Shown here: positions 1-14,400 of the stretch, piece after piece
Position numbering within the stretch: position 1 is the first letter of the stretch
Layout of the letters: each line of letters begins with the position of its first letter
Assembly: GCF_964199755.1 (NCBI RefSeq)
Contig: NC_133896.1
Coordinates: 99,322,549 to 99,386,548 of the forward strand
DNA from: Larus michahellis
Taxonomy: Eukaryota; Chordata; Aves; Charadriiformes; Laridae
Direction: 5' to 3'
DNA length: 64,000 nucleotides
Translations under genes and position numbers: made by a program
The notes under the pieces: generated by a model
What the model was told of the DNA's origin: nothing
What the model saw: only the letters and a program-made list of their open reading frames with translations
Database searches by the model: none

Positions 1-2825
1 TTGGCAGTGCTTTCTTCTTAGTTTCTGCTTTGTTATTTCTGTTCTCTTCCTTACTATTGCTTTTTATGGATTTTTTTTTTTACTTGTCATTTCCTATATA
101 CATTTTATTAGTGACTTGTACTAGTGAAAGACACCAGGAGCAATTACTGAACAGATTATGCCTTAAGGTTTTAACAGGAGAGACTACAACTATGAAAGGG
201 ACTTGTTATAAACTGTTCATAAAGCATCATCAGAGCTTAGACGTGACAGGGAATCCATACAGAAATTCTGCCTGGAAATCTGGAACTTTTATGGTTCTCA
301 TCACATGGTGTTAAAACATACTGGTAGAGCAGAGGTGCTCATTACTGGGGAAAGAAAAATGCTGAGTTATAGGTAAACATGCCTTGCATCTCTCCCTCAT
401 CTTTTTCATGTAACTACTGTGTTTCACACAAACGTGGAGTCCCACATTTGACTCGGATTTATTGCCTTATTATTTCAGAAATAAAAATTGTGAATTGAGG
501 TTAAATAAAATTACTCGTGATAAATGAAGGACAGCTCATGTGTAATCACCTTGGAACTTTGGTTATCCTTTAGGAACTCTGTTATAGCTCTTGACCCTCA
601 TAGGCTGAAAAGCATGAAGATTGGTGCTGGAAGAATTAAGGAAGATCTAAAATGCTGATTGGGTTTTCAAGGATTTTGGACCAATTCTTCTTTCAAGTAG
701 TTTGCAAATAGTTTGAGATAGGATTTATCCGTAAGCATTACAGAATGGTGGTGTGTGAGCAAAACCAACAGTAATGTTAACCGGTATTTTTTAAAAAAAA
801 AAGGGAATATCCCAATAGCATATAATATATTTTTGTTAATTTACAAATCCTAGAAATCATGGGGATTTCTCCCCACGTTTTGTTTATCAGTTTTTAGAAT
901 ATGGTAAGAAAGTCTTAAAATTCCAACTTAAAACACTTGATGGCTCTGTTTGATAACTGAAAGACACTTGAATCTGTATTTGTAACCAAGAAGTTTTGAT
1001 ATATTGAGATTATAGTTCAGTTATTTACTTGCTCCTTTCACTGACATTGCTCATCTTCTTTCATTGGGAAGATGCAGTAATAAATTTGCTCACACTGTGG
1101 ATCACTAGACTATTCTCAAATTTGCGCTTCTTAAAAACCTGCAATGGCATTCTTTTCCCATCCATTCAATTAGATCCATTTTGTGTTTATCACCGATATA
1201 TTTAATTTTGCAGGTTTGCTGCTAAATGGAATTACACATTCCATTTGTAACAATGTAATGGTAGCCTTCCATGCAACAGGTTAAAGGAAATCCATTTCTA
1301 GTTTAAGATGTTCCCAGTTTTTATAAAGTAGCTTTTTACTTTCTCTTGTCTTGACTAACTTTGGTCTATAAACACCCAGAAGATCTTCTCTTAAATCCTC
1401 TCTGTGTAATCCAATTTGACACTATTTAAATGTGCTGCTGCTTACTCAATTGGTTATGTATTACTAAAGCATATTTACAAATCCTCCATATAGAAGCACT
1501 GCCTTCTTGAATTGTCAGTGTCATTGATGCTTATTGTCTTCAACACTAATGAGCATGTTTTTGTATGTTTATTTTTTGTTTCATTGTAGAATGCATTTCT
1601 GTTCGTTGGGGTTCTTTTTCCTATTAAACATTTCCTTGTTTTGTCTACATTAGCCGTAGAAAATTCAGGTTTCTTTTTTTAAAATTTCAAATATGCTTTC
1701 AGGTATACATAAGTACTGGCATTCCTTTATGTATTACTAAAGAGGTTGCCTCTCCAACTTGGTTCTACAGTAGCACGTAAACTGGAGTTTGTGAATACAC
1801 TTAGAACAAGAACCAGGGCTTGTAGTTCATAGGAAATACAAATACACATTGCGGGGAGGGAGGTTATAGAAATTGAAATGGGGGAAAGGAACAGGTGGGG
1901 TTTGGTTTGGTTTTGTTTCTTTAGACTACTACATGTTGCCAATTCTAAAGGCTAAGATCAGGAAGTGTTTATTTTTTCAGGAATTAAGTATTTTGTGGCT
2001 TTGAACCTTTAGGTTTTCTCATATTTTTGAGATATTTTCAGCAGTTGAGGGCCAGAACTTTTTAACATGACAGCTGTGGCCATGTAATCACAGTACTCTG
2101 AGCTGGACCGTTAAAATATCTCAGGATTTGTAACTGTTACTGTCAAAACATTAAGATGCAACCGTGTGTGTTTGTGTCATTTGATATAATCCATAGAAAT
2201 AGATTTAAATGTTATTTTTGAGGTCAATAGCTTCGCAGAAATCCTAGTGATGCTGGGATTTTAGCAGTAGGGATTGCTTCACAAAAGATTTCAGGATTTG
2301 GTTCATGACGGAAAAAGTAATGGACAGGAAGTCAGAGTTCACGCTACAGTGGGTGGTTTATAAGCCCACTTTGAAGTGCTTAAGGTATTTTGTTATCTTT
2401 TGAGGAATTAACCAGAAAAATGAGCTTCCAGACGTGTTCGTTAATAGTCTTAATTTATTTTTTTTCCTTCATCCCAATTTGGCATCCTTGTAAAGCTGCC
2501 CTGACTGTCCAGAAGTATTTCAATTTCATGCTAGAAATTTCATAGCATTTTGTCAGTTTTCAGGTCTCTAATGTATTTTGCCATTTGAGAAAGTGACCAG
2601 AAGTTCTTCCTGAAACAAAGAAGTATTTCTTTTCACTTTTTATTTGTTGCAGCAGTCAGCCTCGCTAAGTAACTGAAATATGTGCTTTCACTAACCAAAT
2701 AGCTTGATGGCCCAGTCACAGCTTCCTTGCAAGCAGCTTCATGAAACTCTCTTGTCCTCCTCAGTTGCACAGTTGTGTTTACATTTTGCTGATGTGTTAT
2801 TGTAGGAGTCATACTATCAGCTTGA

Positions 2826-6836
<4,011 letters not shown>

Positions 6837-8500
6837 TAACTAAAGACTTTGTAGAGAACAGTTTATAAAGAAGAAGCAACCAAGATACTGTATGTGGACA
6901 CAAGCTGACTGTTTCCCAACTTGAATACTAACTTAAGAGAATTTTTCTGTTTGCTGATGGGAGTGCCTGAGTAGCAGGCTTAAGATAGGGTAAATTATTA
7001 TCAATTTCTGAACAGGATTTTTAATTTTTGTATTGTTCTGTTTTTTTGTTTTGAAATGTTTATTATAAAGGTCAGTTTGTTTCATTTTTAATGCAGCCTT
7101 AATGTGAGTGGTCTGTGTTCATATTAAGTGTGTTAAAAGAATGAAGCACTACCAGATATGGAGAAGCAGTTGAAAACAGAATGGGTTTTTTAATTACTGT
7201 CCCTTGAAAGTAAAATGTCTCCACTGCCTACAGTCTATAAATTTGATTTTGCTTACTGGGTAATATCAAGGATTGATTAAAAACTTGGGTTTATGTGCAG
7301 AGCAGATAAAAATATTAAAAATACTGGTTCCTTCTCATTAAAAATGGTTAAGTCCAGGTTGGGCTACAGATAAATGGGAAAAATGCAAGCAATTTGTAAA
7401 ATTAAGTTTTTAAAAAGTCTTATCTAGTACTAGGTTAAATAATTCGAACTGGTTGTAAGGGTATTTTTAAATACCAAAACGAACTGTGCACAATAAGCTT
7501 TTACTACAGGGTTGTGATTTTTTTAATTATGCAAAATTTTACATTTCATAGGTTGAAGCCATTTCTCTTGTAAAGACCAGTGTGTGCATTGAAATTGAAC
7601 CTAATGCTTCATGACAGAATATGACAGTCTAAAACAAGTTACCTTGCTCCTCAGAAACAAGATGTCTTAAGATAGTAATTAGACATTTAGAAACCTTTAG
7701 TTCAGCACAGAAGTGTGTATGTGCTGATTGAAGGTGTGTTCAGCAAGAAAAATAGTGCGCACGAATAAAGCGAAGAGATTCAAGTGCTATATACCTGTGA
7801 TAGATGTATTCATTACCTGTCGCCTTCATTGATTTGAGGATTTGCTTATATTCTTTTAACTAACATCTTCTAAATTAGTTAATGTTTCAGAGATGGCAGC
7901 TATGTGATTGTTTATCAGCAGATTTCCGCTTGTTCCAAGAATGGTTCTCCTGTTAAAAAGCTCAGTACAGGGATGTCCTTATGGCCGAGGCATCACACCT
8001 TTATAGACCGATGTGGAAATTACCAAAAACTGTGAAGTAAAGATAATAGGGATCAGCTTTGCTGCGTGAAGTCTTCTGAGTATTTAAATCAAAACCTGTG
8101 AATTGGTAGATCATCAGGAGGTAAAATAAATTAAACTGACCTTTATAAAAAACAGTTATTCTAAGTTATTTTACTAGGAATCAAGCTAGGGCACCTTACT
8201 TCTGGAACTAATTCCTTTTTTTTTTTTTTTTTTTCTTCTTAGTAACTGAGTAAACACCAATAGAACTTGAACTGTTGGAGATATTTGCATGAAATTGCAC
8301 CTGGGCCAACACTCATGTATTTAGTTTTGCCCAGCAGCTGTTGTATTACATTTTCCTCTTCCTGCTCCCTTCTGAAAATATCCTAAAGAGTCTCTGACTC
8401 TGTGCCTACTTCAGCAATGAGATTTTTTTCATGTAAAGATGTTTGTGTTACTGTTTATAAACTACAGTTGTAAATAAACCAGTACAATTTGAACATAACT
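6837..8500 (+). other. TBC1D23: TBC1D23 3'UTR (inferred extent)
   Basis: AT-rich noncoding sequence follows the stop. Two canonical AATAAA signals are visible, at 7764-7769 and 8473-8478; the second, followed by a GT-rich stretch (ACTTGTTCTGTCAG), is the likelier main end. A run of about 19 T lies at 8216-8234. The end point is inferred. Confidence 0.6.
8473..8478 (+). terminator. Polyadenylation signal AATAAA, TBC1D23 (distal)
   Basis: Canonical hexamer about 1.64 kb after the stop, in GTAAATAAACC, with T/GT-rich sequence 25-35 bases downstream. A proximal AATAAA at 7764-7769 could give a shorter transcript. Confidence 0.55.
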
Positions 8501-10589
8501 TGTTCTGTCAGAAAGCATTTAATTGCATACTGTGTGAATCGTCTGAATCAATTAACAGTTTTTCCTAAAGGTATTTTGTAAATGGAAGTGAATTTGATCA
8601 TTGGAATGGAAGAAGCTGATGATGGATCATAGGGAGCTACCGTCAGTGACATCTTAAAGTAAGTATTCTGGAATTTAGACTTAGACTAATTTAATTAAAT
8701 ACTTTTGAGTGAGCCATAGTAAGCATTCCTAGAAAGGTAAAAATGAGTTATCGCATGGTCAAATTATAGAAAGGGTCTCTGCATAAATACCAGACTTCTC
8801 AGCATCATTTTTTTTTTATATTATGAAAATGTTGATAAAATGATACCTCTCATTTCTCCTAGTTCTTGGGGCAGGTGAAATTGTAAAAAGTACACTCATT
8901 TGTTACATAGGTGTATTTGGGTGTTAAATGTGGAAAGTGGGTAATGTGTATGCTTCTCTATGAGGACAACAAATAGCTTTTAGATCTACAGTAGGTAAAG
9001 CTGCAGTAAGTCAGTTCTTAAGTTTCTTCTGTGTAGAAATGTATAATCCAAGCCATTAAGAGGCTAATTATTTGCAATTTGTAAGGCAATGTATAAGTTA
9101 TTATCAGGCTCCTTATATTACAAAGCTCAGTACAAACCATGAATAAATTCAGTAGTGGTTTATACATCTCTACCCACAGTTCAGAGGCTGCTTTTTCCTC
9201 ATAGTGTATGGATCTGTAGTTAGCATGTTGGTTACAAAACTTGTATTGCTAAGCAGGAATTCCAATTGTAGTACTGGAGTGACAGTTTTTGAAAAGAAAA
9301 TTCAAAATAGTCAGTGTGCTACTTCGTGTCCCTTTCATCTTCAAGGAATTTTTTTAAAATTATTTGTCAGAAGTTTGCAGGCTCTTGTTTTATTTTGCAT
9401 GCACTGCTGTCTGTATTGTTGAATATAAGATGACAGGTGCTGTGTTGCTAGGGTTTTATTTTTATTTATTTTGGGGACAGAAATGAGGTCTGTAGCAGGA
9501 AAGAAATGCTCTTCTCAGAGTAAGCTTTCCTGCCAAATGGAAGCTCTTACCTATGTGTTTCGTAGCCAGGGTCAGTGCTCCCGTGCTCACTGGTGTCTCT
9601 TCAGTTGTCTCACAAATTCTTTTAGATTCTGATCTGTATGAGAATTTGTACAGAACTTTCCATGTATTACCTCCAAAAATACTGTGACTGTGGAGATGTG
9701 TTTTTACTTACATGGCCTTCATCAGGTGTAAGTAAAGATTACTTGCTGTTCTTCCACTTTAGTTCCCGTTAGGCCTTACCCCTGGGTCTCAGCAGTGTTT
9801 GTAGCTTTTCCTTGCACCTACATTTCGGCTGAAGATTCAAAACTTTTGATACTGTCAAATAACCTTTTTTAACATAGGCATAGTCTGCTGCATGGCTGAA
9901 AAGTTTCGCCTTTTTGGCAAGGAATGGGGGTGATAGTATGTAACTTGTTCTTTTGGGTGTATCTAGTGCTTTCAGATGTTTCTGTTTTGAAACTTGAGAA
10001 ATACACTGTATCACTCTGAACCCTGGGAAACAGTGGCTTTTTAGCTTGAGCTTTTTGCCTTGAAGGGGTGGTACTGCTTTACTGCTTTTTCACTTTCTTA
10101 TTCCTTGTAAGAGTGTGAACTCAGGCGACAGCTGTTCTTTGCACCTGGAGCCCTGCAAGGTGTGCTGTTAAAAAAAAAAAAGTTCATATATGCTGTTTCT
10201 ACTACCATGGGTAGGTGTAAAAGGGAGGGAGGCCTGCCAAAGAGCTGCTGCGTCCCCTCATCTGCAGTTGTCCATTGTTGGTAATTATGCCATCCTTTGG
10301 CTTGGTCGGTTTGGGATGAGGCGTTCCCTTTACTGCTCCAACGCACAGATTGAACAGTTTTTCTGTTGGAGGGAGGTTTGTAACTGCTGCAAGTAGTGGT
10401 GGTTATGCATTTTATGGTGGTTATGCACTTCCCATCCTTTATCTCTCTGCACGTGTTTCCTGAAAGTGAACACATGTGAGAGAGTAATCACCCTGGGTTA
10501 CCCATTTTGTTTTATCTTTGCCCTTTCTGCTGTCACGTGCTTTCAACTTGTGGAGATACTCTTGCGTGAGAAATACTGCCTCTACACAA
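8501..10589. other. TBC1D23-NIT2 intergenic spacer, nothing coding seen
   Basis: AT-rich unique-looking sequence. Short open frames show no recognisable protein and no codon-like pattern. A 12-A run at 10170-10181 and small T runs are the only low-complexity features. I see no RNA gene. Confidence 0.6.
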
Positions 10590-10590
10590 C

Positions 10591-11040
10591 ATAGAATCAT
10601 AGAATAGTTTGGCTTGGGAGGGACCTGTAAAGGTCATCTAGTCCAAGCCCACGTGGATGAGCAGGGACATCTTCAACTAGATCAGGTTGTTCAGAGCCCC
10701 CTCCAACCTGACCATGAATGTTTCCAGGGATGGGGCATCTACCACCTCTCTGGGCAACCTGTGCCAGTGTCTCATCACCCTCACAGTAAAGAATTTCCTC
10801 CTATATCTAGTTTAAATCTACCCTCTTTTAGTTTAAAGCCATTACCCCTCATCCTATCACTGCATGCCCTTGTAAAAAGTCCCTCCCCGTCTTTCCTGTA
10901 GGCCCCCTTCAGGTACTGGAAGGCCGCTATAAGGTCTCCCCGGAGCCTTCTCTTCTCCAGGCTGAACAACCCCAGCTCTCTCAGCCTGTCCTCAGAGGAG
11001 AGGTGCTCCAGCCCTCTCATCTTCGTGACCCTCCTCCGGA
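10591..11040 (-). mobile_element. 5'-truncated CR1 LINE, 3' end, upstream of NIT2
   Basis: The plus strand opens with ATAGAATCATAGAAT, the reverse complement of the CR1 3' tail. The minus strand then reads, from about 11020 downward, a CR1 ORF2 C-terminal stretch with [38 protein letters not shown] and [12 protein letters not shown]. Only the last ~450 bp of the element are present, a typical 5' truncation. The old end (11040) lies about 300 bp from the NIT2 promoter motifs. The frame is interrupted near the C-terminus, so it is not coding. Confidence 0.92.
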
Positions 11041-11340
11041 CATGAATCTACAATTCTACAAACACGCTTTTAAAAGGCCTAAGATTGTTCAAATATACAC
11101 TTGAGGCAGCGGTGTTCTGTGTTGAGTCAAGGGCAGCACGCGGTGTTTAAAGCTAGTAATGAAAACAGCAGGGTTTTTACGGCTGCGCCAAACTGTGCGG
11201 GGAAGTGCTGTGAAATGGGATCGAGGACCCAGCCAGGCTTTGTTAAGAGCAGTATATGAGTCGCTTTTAAACCACCCCTTGGACCCGGGGCGCCGCCCGC
11301 CTGGCGGGGGGCGGGGAGAGTGGGGGCGGCCACGGGGGCG

Positions 11341-11357
11341 ACTACATTTCCCAGCAG
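11341..11357 (+). promoter_or_regulatory. ZNF143/STAF (SBS)-type motif
   Basis: ACTACATTTCCCAGCAG closely matches the long ACTACAnTTCCCAGCA motif bound by ZNF143 in many CpG-island promoters. It lies about 100 bp upstream of the NIT2 ATG. The match is by eye; binding is inferred. Confidence 0.65.
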
Positions 11358-11376
11358 CCTCCGCGGCGGGCCCCGC

Positions 11377-11386
11377 ACGCATGCGC
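11377..11386 (+). promoter_or_regulatory. NRF1-like site
   Basis: ACGCATGCGC is one base from the palindromic NRF1 core GCGCATGCGC. It lies between the ZNF143-like motif and the TATA-like box. NRF1 sites are common in promoters of genes linked to mitochondria; NIT2 is found in cytosol and mitochondria. Confidence 0.5.
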
Positions 11387-11402
11387 TCGGGCGCGCCGCC
11401 TG

Positions 11403-11415
11403 GCCCTATAAGGGC
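11403..11415 (+). promoter_or_regulatory. TATA-like box of NIT2
   Basis: GCCCTATAAGGGC, a near-palindrome with TATAAG at its centre, lies about 50 bp before the ATG at 11457. If used, transcription would begin near 11435-11440, leaving a 5'UTR of roughly 20 bases. Vertebrate CpG-island promoters often start elsewhere, so this is tentative. Confidence 0.4.
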
Positions 11416-11456
11416 GGAGCCGGGGTCGCGCGGGGATGCAGGCGGCGCGCGGAGCC

Positions 11457-11463
11457 ATGGCCA
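11457..11463 (+). CDS. NIT2: NIT2 exon 1 (coding part)
   Basis: Only ATG GCC A is coding before donor GTGAGT. The strong initiation context GAGCCATGG favours this ATG over the in-frame one at 11436. A tiny coding first exon is consistent with the alignment to human. Confidence 0.88.
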
Positions 11464-14400
11464 GTGAGTGGCGGCGCGGGCGGAGCAACGGTTACTTCGA
11501 ACGGTCACTTCCTCTCGTACCCCTCCTCATCATCATCCTCCTCTCGCTCCCTCCCTCCCTCCCTCCCTTCTCCGGGGACGCGGGGAAAAGGGCAGACATG
11601 GGGTAGAACCTGCCCCTCCAGCGGAGCTCCGGACTTCCGCCCCGGGGCCTCAGGAGAAGCTTCCCCGCTCGTCCCGGGGCATTGCGCGGAGTCACCGGCT
11701 CCCCCTCAGCCGCTGCCGGCCCCTCGCTGTCCCCAGTGGGGGCCTTACACTCTTGTCTGACCGTGGGGACGGGCCGTGGGCTGGCTTCTGCCCCGGCCAG
11801 TGTCCGCGCCGCCCCCCCCCCGCCCCGCCCCAGGTCCCCAGTCCTGTTCGGGACCGGCAAGGCCTCAGTCCTGGGTGCCGTCTCCGAGCCTTCGAAGGGG
11901 TGTGAAATAATGGAGCTGCTAGAGGGAGCTGCCGTGGGCACTCCCGCTTTGCCACAGGCTGGTAGAAGCCGCTTGCTATGCATCTCTGGGTACTGCTGCA
12001 GTGGTCGGCTTGTCAAGAAATTTGAGCTGAACAAACCAGATGTGCTTAGTTCCTGATGTTTTCCAAAAAAAAAAAAAAAAAACCACCAAGTTTTGCAGTG
12101 GTGTGAACACAAACCATTGTTTGACTCCGATACACTTTTATCTTGGTGTGGTTTGCATCGTTAGAGGCTTATCCTAAGAATTGCTTCTGAAGAAGTTTTT
12201 GAGGCAGATTAGCAAGGCTGGAAGAAGAGATCTCGGGCCTCTACAGCACTGTTCCACATTTCTCTGTATTTCTGTTACTTCTACATCTCAGTGTTTTTAA
12301 ACAAAATTGTGGGTACATGTACTCTGTTGTGACTGAGCTTTTGTTTTGATTTTTAACGAACTCCAAACCTGTGGCGTATGGAAAATAAGATTAATGGTGT
12401 CCTCGTGTTTTAAACATTATGGGAAGAAAGTTAGTTAAATTTTCCCCTAGTAGATACTTTTTTGGTTTTATTGCAAAAGTGAATTTATGCTGAAATGCAA
12501 ATCTCTAAGTGTCCAATTTCTCTGAGGTGAAACACATTCCACAAATGTGGTAAAGTTTTAGACACATTCCTGGTATGGTTATCTAGGCGGGTCTGGAAGC
12601 TAACTATGGTTACTTCAGTTCAAAATCTCAGTGCAGCTTTTTTTACTTAATAAACCAAATATTAAGAGTATCTCACATGAAGAGGGGTGAAGGGAACATT
12701 AATCATTTGCTTAACCTCTAGAAACTATTGGCTTGGCTACTGAAATAAGAACTAAAGTAGGAAGATAGATGTTCTGCCTGACTGTTCCTGATCTGATCTT
12801 ATCTTCACTTGAATCAGTTCTTCCTGTTTCTGTGACCACTAAGGCTGTGTTGCCTGCAGCTTTTTCTTTATCCTATAGTGGTCTTTGACTGTATGAGGGA
12901 CACTGATGATAACACTTGCAGTTGTCTCTTGGCTAGAAACCATATTGCAAAGAAACGATCAGGAAAGATATTACCTTTATTGTTTTTTTATAGCCATTTC
13001 CCAGGCCTGGTGTGATCTGAGAGATAAACAGAAACTATTCCCATATTTGGTGCTTTTGGTATTATCCAATCCTTTAGTTTGCTAGTGGCATTTTAGGACA
13101 TGCAGTTGTCATCAGGTGACGGGTGCAACAAAAAGATAGGCTCACAAAGTGTGTAGCAAACTGGGAAGGAAGAAGCAGGTCTGGGTGACCAGTGGTCTCC
13201 CTTTCTGTCACACAGTATGTTCTGTTAGAACCTGGGCTGGGTATTGTCTGGGCTGAGTGTTACTAGCATGTGAACTGTGTGATCTTTGACCTGAGCAGAG
13301 TGATGATGATGATGTACAGTTCCCATTAGCAAGCCTAGGTTTGAATGTTCTCCCTGTGTTAAGAGACTGTTTCCAGAGTCATAGACAGACTGCAAAATGA
13401 GTTGGAAGAGGTTCGTGTATGTGTTAATGTGTAAGCAAATTTATTTTGTTAAATGCTCATTAGTGAATTCAAATTTTGAGGCGTGTTTCCTGGGGGAATT
13501 CTGCTGACTAATTTTTTCTTTTCTGCCGTTAGACTTCCGTCTGGCTCTTATTCAGCTTCATGTATCTGCTGTTAAATCAGATAACGTTCAACGAGCCTGT
13601 GGACTGGTGAGAGAAGCATCAGCTAAAGGAGCAAAAGTTGTGGCTCTACCTGTGAGTAAAGATCATGGTCTACTCAGCACCTACACCTCAAACCCTTGGA
13701 AACCTCTTTCTAGTGTTACTAATGCATTATACATTCCTGTTTCTCTCTGGATAGCTTAGATGCTGTATGAGGCTGCAAAATAGGAAAAAAAACCAGGGGT
13801 TCTGTCTAGCAGCACACTTAAGAAAGGGGAAAACAAGAAGCAAGAAAAAAAAAAGCAGATTGTCTTTTCTGTGGTATAAGATCCTGGTTAAGTTTTTGCT
13901 GGTTTAAATCCCAGGCAGTTCCATCACTGCTAAGTTCTGAATTCACAAAAGTGACACTGCAGAAGCCTTCTGTACTAGAATTGTAGGAAAAGGTGCTTTT
14001 CAGCTAAAGAGTGTTGATATGAAGATGAAAGAAAACAGGTATACCGTGACTCTCTTTGCCATAATCATTCCAGATGAGATAGTAGATGAAAAACAAAATA
14101 GACTTAAGACATTTCCAGCAGGTCATTTGTGGCTGAATTATGATTATAACACAGTTCTCTTGTGACTGCGTTGTGTGGCAACATAAAGCCACTTTAAGTT
14201 ACTGACCATTTCTGATTTACGTTTGATTTTGATCTTCAGCCGTGATTACCATGCTGAATTTTCACACAGATGAGTGTGCTGGCAGCGAGGTGACCTTCCT
14301 AGTGCAGCTTTGAGCTTTTTTCCTCTCTTCCTGGGGCTTCTTGTGTTACCCCTGTGCCATGCAGCTCCTGACTTAGGAGTGCAAAGTTCTCTGGGTGAAC

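Larger units (their letters stand above)
11280..11880. promoter_or_regulatory. CpG island over NIT2 promoter, exon 1 and start of intron 1
   Basis: Abrupt change from AT-rich flanks to very G+C-rich, CpG-dense sequence (for example GCGGCGGGCCCCGCACG). It contains the ZNF143-, NRF1- and TATA-like motifs, exon 1 with its GTGAGT donor, a CCCT repeat and a poly-C run. Several long open frames on both strands here result from low stop-codon density in GC-rich DNA. Confidence 0.85.

Noticed and set aside
8216-8234. T run as a possible SINE or retrocopy tail
   Set aside because: No element body was recognised on either side. It lies within the TBC1D23 3'UTR and is probably a simple homopolymer.
11492-12112. 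206-codon minus-strand open frame over the NIT2 CpG island
   Set aside because: GC-rich DNA has few stops. The translation is Pro/Arg/Ala-rich with no family resemblance, runs through the CCCT repeat and poly-A, and overlaps similar open frames on the other strand.
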